From positions 1-64,000 of the forward strand of contig NZ_JAHLKM010000002.1 of assembly GCF_024449025.1 (NCBI RefSeq): 64,000 nt of DNA, in the 5' to 3' direction. Made by a program: the position numbers and the translations under genes. Numbering within the stretch: the stretch's first letter is position 1; the number at the start of each line of letters is the position of its first letter. A model generated the notes under the pieces. It worked only from the letters and a program-made list of their open reading frames with translations, was not told the DNA's origin and did no database searches. This DNA comes from Natronomonas aquatica (GTDB taxonomy: Archaea > Halobacteriota > Halobacteria > Halobacteriales > Haloarculaceae). Below, in pieces: positions 45,689 to 54,491 of this stretch.

Positions 45689-46596
45689 CCGGCCACCTCC
45701 AGTTTCGCACAGAAGAACCCGCCGGTGTCGTTGTGGTGGGGGTAGATCCGCTTTGCCCGCCGCATCGAGTCCTCGAAGGTCTCGCCGTTCCACTCGGTGA
45801 TCCCCGGGACGGACTCCAGCGGCAACTCGAACTCGACGAGCCGACAGTCGTACTCCTCGAGTGCGTGCTGGAGGACGGCCTCGTTCTCCTCGGGGGCGAA
45901 CGTACACGTCGAGTAGACGACGGTTCCGCCGGGGCGGGTCACCTCGATCGATCGGGCGAGGATTCCCCGCTGGACGCCGGCGATGCCCTCGACGTGATCG
46001 AGCGACCACGACTCGACGGCTTCGGGGTTCTTCCGGACGGTCCCCTCACACGAACAGGGGACGTCGACGAGCGTTCGATCGAACCGTTCGCCGGAAAACG
46101 GCTTCAACGAGAAGTTCCGTGCGTCCGCCCTGGTTACGACGAGGTTGCTCACGCCACAGCGCTCGGCGTTCGAGCGGAGCGCCGACAGCCGCCCGAGGTT
46201 GTTGTCGTTGCCGACCAGCAGCCCCCGATCCTCCATGCGCGCCGCCAGCTGCGTCGTCTTGCTGCCCGGCGCGGCACAGCAGTCGAGCACCCGTTCGCCG
46301 GGTTGTGGATCGAGCGCCAGCGCCGGCACGGCCGAGACCTCCTCCTGGCCGTAGATCCACCCGTGGACGAACGGCCAGGAGTTGCCTGGCGATTCCCCCT
46401 CGCCCAGCCGGAAGAGCCCCTCGTGCCAGCCGACGGGCTCGAACTCGACGCCCGCCGCCTCGAAAGCCCGCCGGACGCGCTCTGGCGTCGCCTTTATTCC
46501 GTTGACCCTGACGACCGACGGCAGCGGGCGCTCACAGGCCGCGTGAAACGCCGCCGGATCGTCGGCGAGCGGGTCGTATCTCGAGAGCGGATCCAT
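45685..46596 (-). CDS. RsmB/NOP2-family RNA (cytosine-5)-methyltransferase
   Basis: This 303-aa SAM-dependent RNA m5C methyltransferase has SAM-binding motif LDCCAAPGSKTTQLAARM. It has the two catalytic cysteines of the family, in LVDVPCSCEGTVRKNP and VYSTCTFAPEENEAVL. An N-terminal substrate domain includes VVRVNGIKATPERVRR. Substrate (rRNA or tRNA) is not deducible. The start MDPLSRYDPL at 46596 is preferred to an upstream M 25 codons earlier. Coupled to the small protein above. Confidence 0.92.
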   Translation of the reverse strand: MDPLSRYDPLADDPAAFHAACERPLPSVVRVNGIKATPERVRRAFEAAGVEFEPVGWHEGLFRLGEGESPGNSWPFVHGWIYGQEEVSAVPALALDPQPGERVLDCCAAPGSKTTQLAARMEDRGLLVGNDNNLGRLSALRSNAERCGVSNLVVTRADARNFSLKPFSGERFDRTLVDVPCSCEGTVRKNPEAVESWSLDHVEGIAGVQRGILARSIEVTRPGGTVVYSTCTFAPEENEAVLQHALEEYDCRLVEFELPLESVPGITEWNGETFEDSMRRAKRIYPHHNDTGGFFCAKLEVAG

Positions 46597-46702
46597 GGTG
46601 CCCCTCGATCGGCCGACGGTTTGTCGGTATCGGTCCACGACCGGGAAGCTGCGGTCTCGTTGACAGCCCACGCTTATTACCGGCGGGGGCGTTCATCCGG
46701 TC

Positions 46703-47443
46703 ATGGCGCGCATCCAGATCCACACCGATCACCTCGAATTCGACGACCCGGTGCTGATCGAGGGGCTTCCCGGGGCCGGGCTCGTCGGCAAGATCGCCGC
46801 CGATCACCTCATCGAGACACTCGGGATGACGTACTACGGGTCGCTGCACTGCGAGGGGCTCCCGCAGGTCGCCGTCTACGAGGGCGAGTCCTCTGTGGTT
46901 CGACCGCCGGTTCGGCTCTACGCCGACGAGGCGGCCGAGCTCCTCGCGCTTCAGAGCGACGTTCCCGTCTCGCCGACGCAGGCCAGCGAGTTCGCCGACT
47001 GTGTCACCGGGTGGGTCGATTCGAACGACGTCCTCCCGCTCTATCTGAGTGGCCTCGGCGAGGAGAAAGACGGCGCCCCGGAGCTGTACGGGATCGCGAC
47101 CGGATCGGCCGAGCCGGTCCTCGAAGAGGCCGGGATCGTCCCACCCCGCGGCGGCGGAATGGTTACCGGCCCGACCGGCGCGCTGTTGCACCGGGCGACC
47201 GAGACCGGGCTCGATTCGGTCGGGCTCATCGTCCAGACGAACCCGCAGTTCCCCGACCCCGAGGCCGCACGCACGATCCTCGAACACGGCGTCGGTCCGA
47301 TCGCCGATGTCGAGGTCGATACGGGTCGGCTGATCGAGCGGGCCGACGAGATACAGAACGCGCGCGAACAGCTCGCCGAACGGCTCCAGGAGGTGGGCCG
47401 CGACGAGAGCACGGAGGCCCAGCCGATCCGTGGCTTCCAGTAG
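46703..47443 (+). CDS. PAC2-family proteasome assembly chaperone-like protein
   Basis: This 246-aa protein has the PAC2 opening VLIEGLPGAGLVGKIAADHL and the central LYGIATGSAEPVL and PRGGGMVTGPTGALLHRA segments. Archaeal relatives (PbaA/PbaB-like) are structurally related to eukaryotic proteasome assembly chaperones, but their function is not settled. A C-terminal helix (about 215-240) is polar. It is divergent from the methyltransferase gene. The psmA gene lies 6 kb away in the same direction. Confidence 0.9.
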   Translation: MARIQIHTDHLEFDDPVLIEGLPGAGLVGKIAADHLIETLGMTYYGSLHCEGLPQVAVYEGESSVVRPPVRLYADEAAELLALQSDVPVSPTQASEFADCVTGWVDSNDVLPLYLSGLGEEKDGAPELYGIATGSAEPVLEEAGIVPPRGGGMVTGPTGALLHRATETGLDSVGLIVQTNPQFPDPEAARTILEHGVGPIADVEVDTGRLIERADEIQNAREQLAERLQEVGRDESTEAQPIRGFQ

Positions 47444-47473
47444 CGGTGGCGGAATCGCGCTTCCGTGACGAAG

Positions 47474-47482
47474 TTTATATAT
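47474..47482 (+). promoter_or_regulatory. Strong TATA box of the TFB-like gene
   Basis: TTTATATAT lies 30-38 bases upstream of the ATG at 47512. It is one of the closest matches to an archaeal TATA box among the core genes in this window and predicts a very short leader. Confidence 0.55.
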
Positions 47483-47511
47483 CCGGCAGTCCGATCCGGA
47501 GACGACCAGAG

Positions 47512-47820
47512 ATGTACCGCGCCCGCGATCAGGTCGAAAACGAGGAGTGGCTCGCCGCCATCGACGACGCCGCCGAACGGCTCGACCTCGACGGGGACGC
47601 CAAATCCCGGGCGATCGACCTGTTTCTCTCGACGGTCCCCACAGAGGAGCGATCCAAGCGGGCGACGGTCGCCGCCAGCCTCTATGCCGGGGCGCTCATC
47701 GCCGGGGACCGCCGGTCCCAGTCGGACGTCGCCGACGCCGTCGGTGTCTCGCGGCTGACCGTCCAGAAACGCTGGAAGGGCCTCCTCGAGGAGTTCGGGC
47801 TCGAACCGCCGCAGTGGTAG
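47512..47820 (+). CDS. Single-cyclin-fold TFB-like protein
   Basis: This 102-aa protein corresponds to one cyclin-like repeat of transcription factor B (VAASLYAGALIAGDRRSQSD followed by the HTH VADAVGVSRLTVQKRWK). It lacks the N-terminal zinc ribbon and the second repeat that TFB needs to recruit RNA polymerase. It might bind DNA or TBP and act as a regulator or competitor of TFB. Similar short proteins occur in haloarchaea; no function is established. Confidence 0.85.
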   Translation: MYRARDQVENEEWLAAIDDAAERLDLDGDAKSRAIDLFLSTVPTEERSKRATVAASLYAGALIAGDRRSQSDVADAVGVSRLTVQKRWKGLLEEFGLEPPQW

Positions 47821-47912
47821 CTGTCGGTGGCCGCCTGATCTTCCGGACGGCGACGATCGCCCGGAAGGCCAATGGAAAAGGCTTATGCGCGTTTTGACAG
47901 TGTATCAGGACA

Positions 47913-50768
47913 ATGAGCCAGCGGTTCGACGAGTTCGAGGAGCGACTCTCGGAATACGAGTCGCAGATCGATACGGTATATCGGCTGTATCACATCCCCG
48001 TTCTGGCAGCCCTCATGCTGTTCATGTTCTGGATACGGGTCCGAAACTACACCGATAACATCGGCCAGAACGGCGAACCGCTCTACCGCGGGAACGATCC
48101 CTACTACCACCTCCGGTCGACGAACTTCGTCATCGAGAACTACCCGTTCACGATGCCGTTCGATCCCTGGACCGGGTTCGCGGCCGGGCATCGAACCGGC
48201 CAGTTCGGAACGATCTACGATCAGTTCGTCGCGACGGTCGCGCTCGTCGTCGGACTCGGCTCCCCCTCCCAGGAGACCGTCGTTATGACGACACTTTTCG
48301 TCGCGCCGGTGCTCGCTACTCTGAGTGCGATCCCGATGTACTACATCGGCAAGCGTCTCGGGGGGCGTTTCGGCGGCATCATCGGCGTGGTCGTGCTCGC
48401 GATCACGCCGGGGCAGTTCCTCACCCGGAGCGTCGCCGGATTCTACGATCACCACGTCGCCGAAGTGTTTCTCACCCTCCTCGTTTTGGCGGCCGGGATG
48501 AAGTTCCTCGCCGTCGCCCAGCGTGAGGGCGCAATCTACGAGTTCATCCGGACCCGGGAGTTCGGATTGCTCCGCGAACCGGTGAAATGGGGACTCGTCC
48601 TCGGCGTCCTGTTTACCCTCGCCGTCCTCAACTGGCCGCCGGCGGTCTTCCTCTTCGGCGTCTTCGGCGCGTTCCTCTTTTTCATCCTCTCTTTGGAGTT
48701 CGTCCGCGGCCACAGCCCGGACCACATCGCGATTCCCTCCGTCGTCGCGATGGTGACGGCGGCCGTGTTGGTCGTGCCGTTCCTGCAGGATTTCAGTTTA
48801 AACCCGACTGATTACTCGATCGCGCACGTTCTCCTCCCGCTTGCAGTCGCCGCCGGTGCGGCCTTCATGGCCGGCGTCGCCCGGCTATGGGAGCGGCGCG
48901 AACTCAGCCGGACGGCGTACCCGCTCGGGATCCTCGGTGCCGGGCTGGTCGGGGTCGGTATCCTTGCGGTCGCCGCACCCGATGTACCGGACTTCTTCAT
49001 CTCGCAGTTCCTGCGCGTCGCCGGGCTCGGGACGACCGACACCGCGGCGACGATCGGCGAGGCCCAATCGCCTAGCGACCCGATCGGGCTCTTCTATAAC
49101 AGCTACGGGCTCGGGTTCTACACCGCCCTGATCGGCTGGGCGCTCGTCCTCTATCGCGTCGTCGCACGAAAACGCCCACGGGCAGATTTCCTTTTGATCG
49201 CCGTCTTCGGGGCGTTCATGCTCCTGTTTACGCTGACCCAGACCCGGTTCGAACACTATCTGGTCGTCGCGGTCGCGGCCGGAAACGCCTACATCGTCGG
49301 GTGGATCTACCAGTTCGTCGACCTGGAGGACGTCCGGGAGGACATCCGGAACGTCAAGCCGTATCAGGTGTTGATCGTCATCGCGATCCTGTTTGTCATC
49401 GCCGGCCCGACCGTCATCGCCGGCTCGACGGCGGCGACGGCGGACCGGGCCACCCAGCCCGGCGAGATGCAGTACTGGGGCGACAGCCTCGATTGGCTCT
49501 CCGAGGAGACGCCTGAACTCGGGGCCTACGGCACCGGCGACGATCCGAGCCTCGAGTACTACGGGCTCTACGAGAACCGGGAGGATTACGAGTACGGCGA
49601 CGGGGAGTACGGCGTGATCGCGTGGTGGGACTACGGCCACTACATCACGACACGGGGCGAACGCGTCCCGGTCGCCAACCCGTTCCAGCAGAACGCAGGG
49701 ATCGCGGCCGACTTCCTGCTCGCCGGCAACGAGACCGCCGCGATAGACGGACTAGAGGAGGACGCCGGCGAGGGCGAGGGCGTCCGGTACGCCATGATCG
49801 ACTACCAGCTCGGCGTCGCCGGAACGACCAAGTACAACGCCCCCGCGGCGTTCGATTCCCGAGGGATCGACCGACAACAGGTCGACTTCGGCAACGGCGC
49901 ACAGATCAGCACGATACCCGATATCGGGATCCTCCTGATCAATCAGGAGGGCGGATTGAGAACGACGCTTCAACCACAGCGCGCCTACGAGAGCATGCGC
50001 GTCCGGCTGTACCAACACCACGGCTCCGCGATCGAACCCTCGACGAACGTCCTCCGGTTCGGCGAAAGCAACCTCGAGGAGGGCTGGGCGATCCAGCCGG
50101 AGGGCGGCGACATGATCGAACAGTATAACTCCTCGGAAGCCGCCGCCGAGGCGGCCGCGGACGATCCCAACGCCATGCACGGCGGTCTGAGAGCCCCCGC
50201 CGAGCGAGTCGAGGCGCTCGAGCACTTCCGGATGGTCCACGCCAGCGAGCAGACGGCGACCGATCTGGGCGGCCGGGCGCCCTCCGCGAGCCAATCGTGG
50301 GTCAAGACCTTCGAGCGCGTCGACGGCGCGACCGTCGAGGGGACCGGCCCGGCGAACACTGAGGTCCAGGCGTCCGTCGAGATGGAGATCCCAACGACCG
50401 GCGAAACGTTCGTCTACGCCCAGTACGCCGAGACTGACGCCGAGGGGAACTTCGAGATGACGCTCCCGTACTCGACGACGGGCTACGACGAGTTCGGCCC
50501 CGAGGAGGGGTACACGAACCCGAGTGTCAGGTCTAACGGTAGCTACCAGTTCATCGCCCCCGACGCTGGCGCGATCGGGCAGGCGAACGTCTCCGAGGCA
50601 CAGGTCATCGGCGAGGACGACAGCCCCGTGACGGTCGAGTTAGCGTCCCTCGAGAGCCAGCTGATCGGCGACGACGTGGACGACTCCGGCGAGTCCGACG
50701 TGACCGACGGTGACGACACGTCGGGCGCCGAAACGGCCGAAAACAGCCGGGTCGTGCCCGCGTCCTGA
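47913..50768 (+). CDS. aglB: Dolichyl-phosphooligosaccharide-protein glycotransferase AglB
   Basis: This 951-aa STT3-type oligosaccharyltransferase attaches lipid-linked glycans to Asn in S-layer and other proteins outside the cell. About 13 membrane segments span residues 30-510, with RGNDPYYHLRST in the first external loop (metal site). The C-terminal soluble domain carries the acceptor motif WWDYGH at about residues 571-576. A long acidic tail is typical of halophiles. CTTATGC near 47880 suggests a leaderless start. The last base of the stop is the first base of the next ATG. Confidence 0.96.
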   Translation: MSQRFDEFEERLSEYESQIDTVYRLYHIPVLAALMLFMFWIRVRNYTDNIGQNGEPLYRGNDPYYHLRSTNFVIENYPFTMPFDPWTGFAAGHRTGQFGTIYDQFVATVALVVGLGSPSQETVVMTTLFVAPVLATLSAIPMYYIGKRLGGRFGGIIGVVVLAITPGQFLTRSVAGFYDHHVAEVFLTLLVLAAGMKFLAVAQREGAIYEFIRTREFGLLREPVKWGLVLGVLFTLAVLNWPPAVFLFGVFGAFLFFILSLEFVRGHSPDHIAIPSVVAMVTAAVLVVPFLQDFSLNPTDYSIAHVLLPLAVAAGAAFMAGVARLWERRELSRTAYPLGILGAGLVGVGILAVAAPDVPDFFISQFLRVAGLGTTDTAATIGEAQSPSDPIGLFYNSYGLGFYTALIGWALVLYRVVARKRPRADFLLIAVFGAFMLLFTLTQTRFEHYLVVAVAAGNAYIVGWIYQFVDLEDVREDIRNVKPYQVLIVIAILFVIAGPTVIAGSTAATADRATQPGEMQYWGDSLDWLSEETPELGAYGTGDDPSLEYYGLYENREDYEYGDGEYGVIAWWDYGHYITTRGERVPVANPFQQNAGIAADFLLAGNETAAIDGLEEDAGEGEGVRYAMIDYQLGVAGTTKYNAPAAFDSRGIDRQQVDFGNGAQISTIPDIGILLINQEGGLRTTLQPQRAYESMRVRLYQHHGSAIEPSTNVLRFGESNLEEGWAIQPEGGDMIEQYNSSEAAAEAAADDPNAMHGGLRAPAERVEALEHFRMVHASEQTATDLGGRAPSASQSWVKTFERVDGATVEGTGPANTEVQASVEMEIPTTGETFVYAQYAETDAEGNFEMTLPYSTTGYDEFGPEEGYTNPSVRSNGSYQFIAPDAGAIGQANVSEAQVIGEDDSPVTVELASLESQLIGDDVDDSGESDVTDGDDTSGAETAENSRVVPAS

Positions 50769-51712
50769 TGAGCCGGGCCGCCGGGATCCGCGCGTGGCTC
50801 GTCGTGTATCTCAAGGGCGTCTGTATGGGTACTGCCGACACGGTCCCCGGCGTCTCCGGCGGGACGATCGCGCTCGTGGTAGGCGTCTACGAGCGGCTGA
50901 TAACGGCGCTGACGGGACTCCGAACGGACACGCTGTGGCAGCTCCGTGCCCTCCACACGGCCGAAGGTCGGAGACGGGCGGCGACGGCGCTCGTTCGGGC
51001 CGACGTTCCGTTTCTTCTCGTCCTCGGCGCTGGCGTCCTGTCGGCCGCCGCGACGGTCGCGACCGGAATGCACGCCGCCGTTACCCGGTATCCCGCGCCG
51101 ACTTACGCGTTTTTCTTCGGTCTCATCGCCGCCTCGGCGGTCGTGCTGTTTCGCCACGTGACCCTCCGGACGCCGCCGCGGCTCCTCGTCGGCGGGATCG
51201 GCCTGGTGGTCGCGTTCCTCCTCACGGATCCGTCACTGTCCGGGACGCGCACCTCGACGCTTCCGGTGCTGTTTCTCGCCGGCACGGTCGCGATCTCGGC
51301 GATGGTGCTGCCCGGCGTCTCCGGGGCCTTTCTCCTGCTCGTCTTGGGCCAATACGAGTACGTCAGTTCGATCCCCCGGTCGATCGTCGAGGGGGCGATC
51401 GCAGCGCTCGGCGGGAACCCGGAACCGCTTTTCGGGGCGCTCGTTCCCCTCATCGTCTTCCTGGCCGGCGCGCTCGTGGGGCTGTTCTCGGTGGCCCACG
51501 CCGTCCGGGCAGCGCTGGCTCGATACCGACAGGGAACGCTCGTCTTTCTGGTCAGCCTCATGGTCGGCGCGCTGCGGCTTCCGATCACCGAAATAAGCGG
51601 TAGCGTGCCCACCCTCTCTCCGTCCGCCGCCGCGCTCGTCGTCGTCCCCGCGGTCGTCGGTGCGGTTGCCGTCCTCCTTTTGGACCGGTACACCGACGAC
51701 CTCGAGTATTGA
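50768..51712 (+). CDS. DUF368 membrane protein, probable polyprenyl-phosphate transporter
   Basis: This 314-aa polytopic protein has the DUF368 signature YLKGVCMGTADTVPGVSGGT (about 14-33) and a second copy-like motif, MVLPGVSGAFLLLVLGQYEY, near residue 180. Bacterial DUF368 proteins (PopT) have been linked to recycling of undecaprenyl phosphate across the membrane. Here the ATG overlaps the aglB stop (TGATG). I infer that this protein returns dolichyl phosphate to the cytoplasmic side after AglB releases it. Confidence 0.9.
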   Translation: MSRAAGIRAWLVVYLKGVCMGTADTVPGVSGGTIALVVGVYERLITALTGLRTDTLWQLRALHTAEGRRRAATALVRADVPFLLVLGAGVLSAAATVATGMHAAVTRYPAPTYAFFFGLIAASAVVLFRHVTLRTPPRLLVGGIGLVVAFLLTDPSLSGTRTSTLPVLFLAGTVAISAMVLPGVSGAFLLLVLGQYEYVSSIPRSIVEGAIAALGGNPEPLFGALVPLIVFLAGALVGLFSVAHAVRAALARYRQGTLVFLVSLMVGALRLPITEISGSVPTLSPSAAALVVVPAVVGAVAVLLLDRYTDDLEY

Positions 51713-51731
51713 TCACCTTCGAGCCCTGAAG

Positions 51732-52328
51732 ATGAAGACGCATATGGCCAGGCCGACGCTTCGGACGCTCGCGCTTTTCGCCGCCGTCTTCGCGGTACAG
51801 ACGCTCGGCGGGGTCGTCGGGATCGGGACGGGGCTTTTCGCGCTGGCGCTCCCGCTCGGGGATCGACCCTGGACGATCGTCACGAGCGTCTACGCCCACG
51901 GGGGATTCACACACCTGCTCGCCAACGCCGTCGCGCTCGCCGTCGTCGGCCCGCTCGTCGCCCGCGTGACGACCCCGATCCGGTTTCACGCCTTCTTCCT
52001 CGGTACCGGCGCGATCGCCGCCATCGCACAGATCTTCCTCACCGTCCCGCTCGGTCCGACTGCCGTCCTCGGCGCCAGCGGAGCGATATTCGCGCTTCTC
52101 GGCTACACGCTGGTGGGGAACCGTGCCTCCGAGGCGGTGCTTGCGTGGCTTCCGATCGGACGTCGGGGCCGGCTGACGCTTTTCGCCGTCGTCGCCGCGG
52201 TTTTGACGCTCGCGACGGCTGCGCCGGGCGTCGCGCTGGTTGCTCACTTCGTCGGCTTCTCGCTCGGCGCCGTGGCCGGTCGGGGCCGGATCCTGCATAC
52301 GTCGCGCGAGGCGACGCCACGCCAGTGA
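51732..52328 (+). CDS. Rhomboid family intramembrane serine protease
   Basis: This 198-aa rhomboid has about six membrane segments. The catalytic Ser116 is in GASGAIFALLG and the catalytic His172 is in LVAHFVGFSLG. The conserved loop HGGFTHLLANAVAL is present near residue 56. It starts 20 bases after the DUF368 gene. The start MKTHMARPTL at 51732 avoids overlap; an internal ATG at 51744 is also possible. In haloarchaea rhomboids have been linked to S-layer glycoprotein maturation, so its place after aglB is suggestive. Confidence 0.9.
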   Translation: MKTHMARPTLRTLALFAAVFAVQTLGGVVGIGTGLFALALPLGDRPWTIVTSVYAHGGFTHLLANAVALAVVGPLVARVTTPIRFHAFFLGTGAIAAIAQIFLTVPLGPTAVLGASGAIFALLGYTLVGNRASEAVLAWLPIGRRGRLTLFAVVAAVLTLATAAPGVALVAHFVGFSLGAVAGRGRILHTSREATPRQ

Positions 52329-52387
52329 GACGGGAGCCGGAGAGGCGAGACACAACACCAAAGGTCGGCGGGAGCGGACCCCCGGAC

Positions 52388-53095
52388 ATGTACGAGGGCG
52401 TCCATGCATACCCCGACGGCCGGGCGACCGCCGCCAGGCTCGCGAAGACCGCGGCGGCGTTCGGTTACGATGGGGTCGTGATCCGGAACCACGGCGACGC
52501 CCAGACCGAGTACGATCCGGGCCGGATCGGGGAACGTTACGGGATCGACGTGGTCCGGGGTATCGAGATCCGTTCGGACGATCCGGGACAGGCGAGCGGC
52601 CTCGTCGGGAACTACCGTTCGAAGCGGACGATCGTCTGTGTCCACGGTGGGTCGCTGAACCGGTTTGCGGTCGAACAGCCCGCGGTGGACGTACTCGCCC
52701 ACCCGATGGACGGCGGGGACATCAACCACGTGCTGGCGAAGACGGCCGCCGAGAACGGCGTCCACCTGGAGTTCAATCTCGCTCGCGTCCTCCGGGCGGA
52801 GGGGGGCGAACGGGTCGGGGCGATCAAGGGGCTCCGAAAGCTCCGGGAACTCGTCGAAAAATACGACGCGCCGTACGTCGTCTCCGCCGACGCGCGTTCA
52901 CATTTACAGCTACGGGCGCCCCGGGAACTGGTAGCCGTCGGCGAGACGGTCGGGTTCGAGCGTGAGGCGATCGCGAGCGGTCTGGCCGCGTGGGGCGAAC
53001 TGGCCGACCGCAACCGGACGCGGCGTTCGGATGCGGTAATCGAACCCGGCGTCCGGGTCGAACCCCGCGACGGCGACGGAGAGGGCGGCCGATGA
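52388..53095 (+). CDS. rnp3: RNase P protein component 3 (Rpp30)
   Basis: This 235-aa protein has the PHP-like TIM-barrel pattern of archaeal Rpp30: MYEGVHAYPDG at the start, VVRGIEIRSDDP near residue 58, VDVLAHPMDGGDINHVLAK near 100 and YVVSADARSHLQLRAPRE near 160. It assists the RNase P RNA in tRNA 5' maturation. It is followed by the Pop5/Rpp14 gene, psmA and SBDS, an order common in archaea. Confidence 0.95.
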   Translation: MYEGVHAYPDGRATAARLAKTAAAFGYDGVVIRNHGDAQTEYDPGRIGERYGIDVVRGIEIRSDDPGQASGLVGNYRSKRTIVCVHGGSLNRFAVEQPAVDVLAHPMDGGDINHVLAKTAAENGVHLEFNLARVLRAEGGERVGAIKGLRKLRELVEKYDAPYVVSADARSHLQLRAPRELVAVGETVGFEREAIASGLAAWGELADRNRTRRSDAVIEPGVRVEPRDGDGEGGR

Positions 53096-53156
53096 GAGGC
53101 GGCCATCCGCAACCGGTGCCGCCGGAGCTATGCGTCTGGGGGCCGATTTCGAAGGT

Positions 53157-53642
53157 GTGAAGCATCTCCCGAAGCACCTCCGGCCCCGGTGGCGGTACCT
53201 CGCCGTCGGGATCGAGGCCTGGCCCGACGCCGACGTCGACCGGCGGGCGTTCCAGCGGGCGCTCTGGTTCGCCGCGGGGAACCTCCTCGGCGATGTCGGC
53301 AGTGCCGCGCTCGATTCGAGCCTGCTCCACTTCCGTTTCGACGACAGTGAGGGCGACGCCGTCGTCCGCGTCCGTCGGGACGCCGTCGAACAGTGTCGGG
53401 CCGCCCTGGCGGCGATCGACGAGGTCGACGGCCAGCCGGTCGGCCTCCGGATCCGCGGAACGAGCGGGACCGTCCGGGCCTGTGAAGAAAAGTATATACG
53501 CCGTCCGCCGGAACGATCTAAAGAGAGAACCGTCGCGTTCGCGGACACCGAGCGACCCGCAGTCGTCCGGGGCGACCGGATTGACGTCGTCGACTCGGAT
53601 GGCCGCGTCGGCGCGACAGCACTCGATATTCGCGACAACTAA
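53157..53642 (+). CDS. rnp2: RNase P protein component 2 (Pop5/Rpp14)
   Basis: This is a 161-aa protein if the GTG at 53157 is used, giving the typical family start KHLPKHLRPRWRYLAVGIE. The ATG at 53130 would add nine residues without similarity. The Pop5 fold includes FQRALWFAAGNLLGDVGSA and LRIRGTSGTVRACEEKYI. It partners with Rpp30 on RNase P RNA. The C-terminal 40 residues are an acidic extension. psmA starts 3 bases after its stop. Confidence 0.92.
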   Translation: MKHLPKHLRPRWRYLAVGIEAWPDADVDRRAFQRALWFAAGNLLGDVGSAALDSSLLHFRFDDSEGDAVVRVRRDAVEQCRAALAAIDEVDGQPVGLRIRGTSGTVRACEEKYIRRPPERSKERTVAFADTERPAVVRGDRIDVVDSDGRVGATALDIRDN

Positions 53643-53645
53643 ACA

Positions 53646-54416
53646 ATGCAGGGACAATCGCAGCAGCAGGCGTACGACCGGGGGATCACCATCTTCTCTC
53701 CGGACGGCCGTCTGTACCAGGTCGAGTACGCGCGCGAGGCGGTCAAACGAGGCACGGCGTCCATCGGTATCCGGACCGAAGAAGGGGTCGTGCTGGTCGT
53801 GGACAAACGCATCCGGAGCCCGCTGATGGAGCGGACCAGCGTCGAGAAGATCCACAAGGCCGACGACCACATCGGCATCGCCAGCGCGGGCCACGTCGCC
53901 GACGCCCGCCAACTCATCGACTTCGCGCGGCGGCAAGCACAGGTCAACCAGCTCCGGTACGAAGAGCCGATCGGCGTCGAGACGCTGACGAAGGCCGTCA
54001 CCGACCACATCCAGCAGTACACGCAGGTCGGCGGCGCCCGTCCGTTCGGCGTCGCGCTCATCATCGGCGGCATCGAGAACGGCGAGCCTCGCCTCTATGA
54101 GACGGACCCCTCGGGAACGCCCTACGAGTGGCAGGCGCTCGCGGTCGGCGCCGACCGTGGGGACATCGAGGACTACCTCGAGGAGCACTACCGGGACGAT
54201 CTCGCCCTCAACGAGGGCGTCGACCTCGCTTTGGAGGCGCTGGCGTCCGTCAACGACGGCGAACTCACGCCGGAGGGGATCGGCCTGGCGACCGTCTCGG
54301 TCGGCGACGACGGGTTCGGACAGCTCTCGGACGACGAGATCGAGGACCATCTCGAAGCCGCCGGACTCCTCGCCGACGAGTCCGACGACGATCCCGACGC
54401 CGACGACGGGGAGTAA
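53646..54416 (+). CDS. psmA: Proteasome subunit alpha
   Basis: This 256-aa alpha-type 20S subunit has the N-terminal gate and H0 helix signature AYDRGITIFSPDGRLYQVEY and a C-terminal acidic tail. It lacks the catalytic N-terminal Thr, as expected for alpha subunits. The segment KIHKADDHIGIASAGHVADA is conserved. Alpha rings gate substrate entry into the 20S core. The beta subunit is not in the window. Confidence 0.97.
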   Translation: MQGQSQQQAYDRGITIFSPDGRLYQVEYAREAVKRGTASIGIRTEEGVVLVVDKRIRSPLMERTSVEKIHKADDHIGIASAGHVADARQLIDFARRQAQVNQLRYEEPIGVETLTKAVTDHIQQYTQVGGARPFGVALIIGGIENGEPRLYETDPSGTPYEWQALAVGADRGDIEDYLEEHYRDDLALNEGVDLALEALASVNDGELTPEGIGLATVSVGDDGFGQLSDDEIEDHLEAAGLLADESDDDPDADDGE

Positions 54417-54491
54417 CGACTCCGATCCCGCCCTTCGGGGCTCGTCTTCGTTTGGCAATACCTTTTATCAGCCGCGCGTCTACCGGCACAT

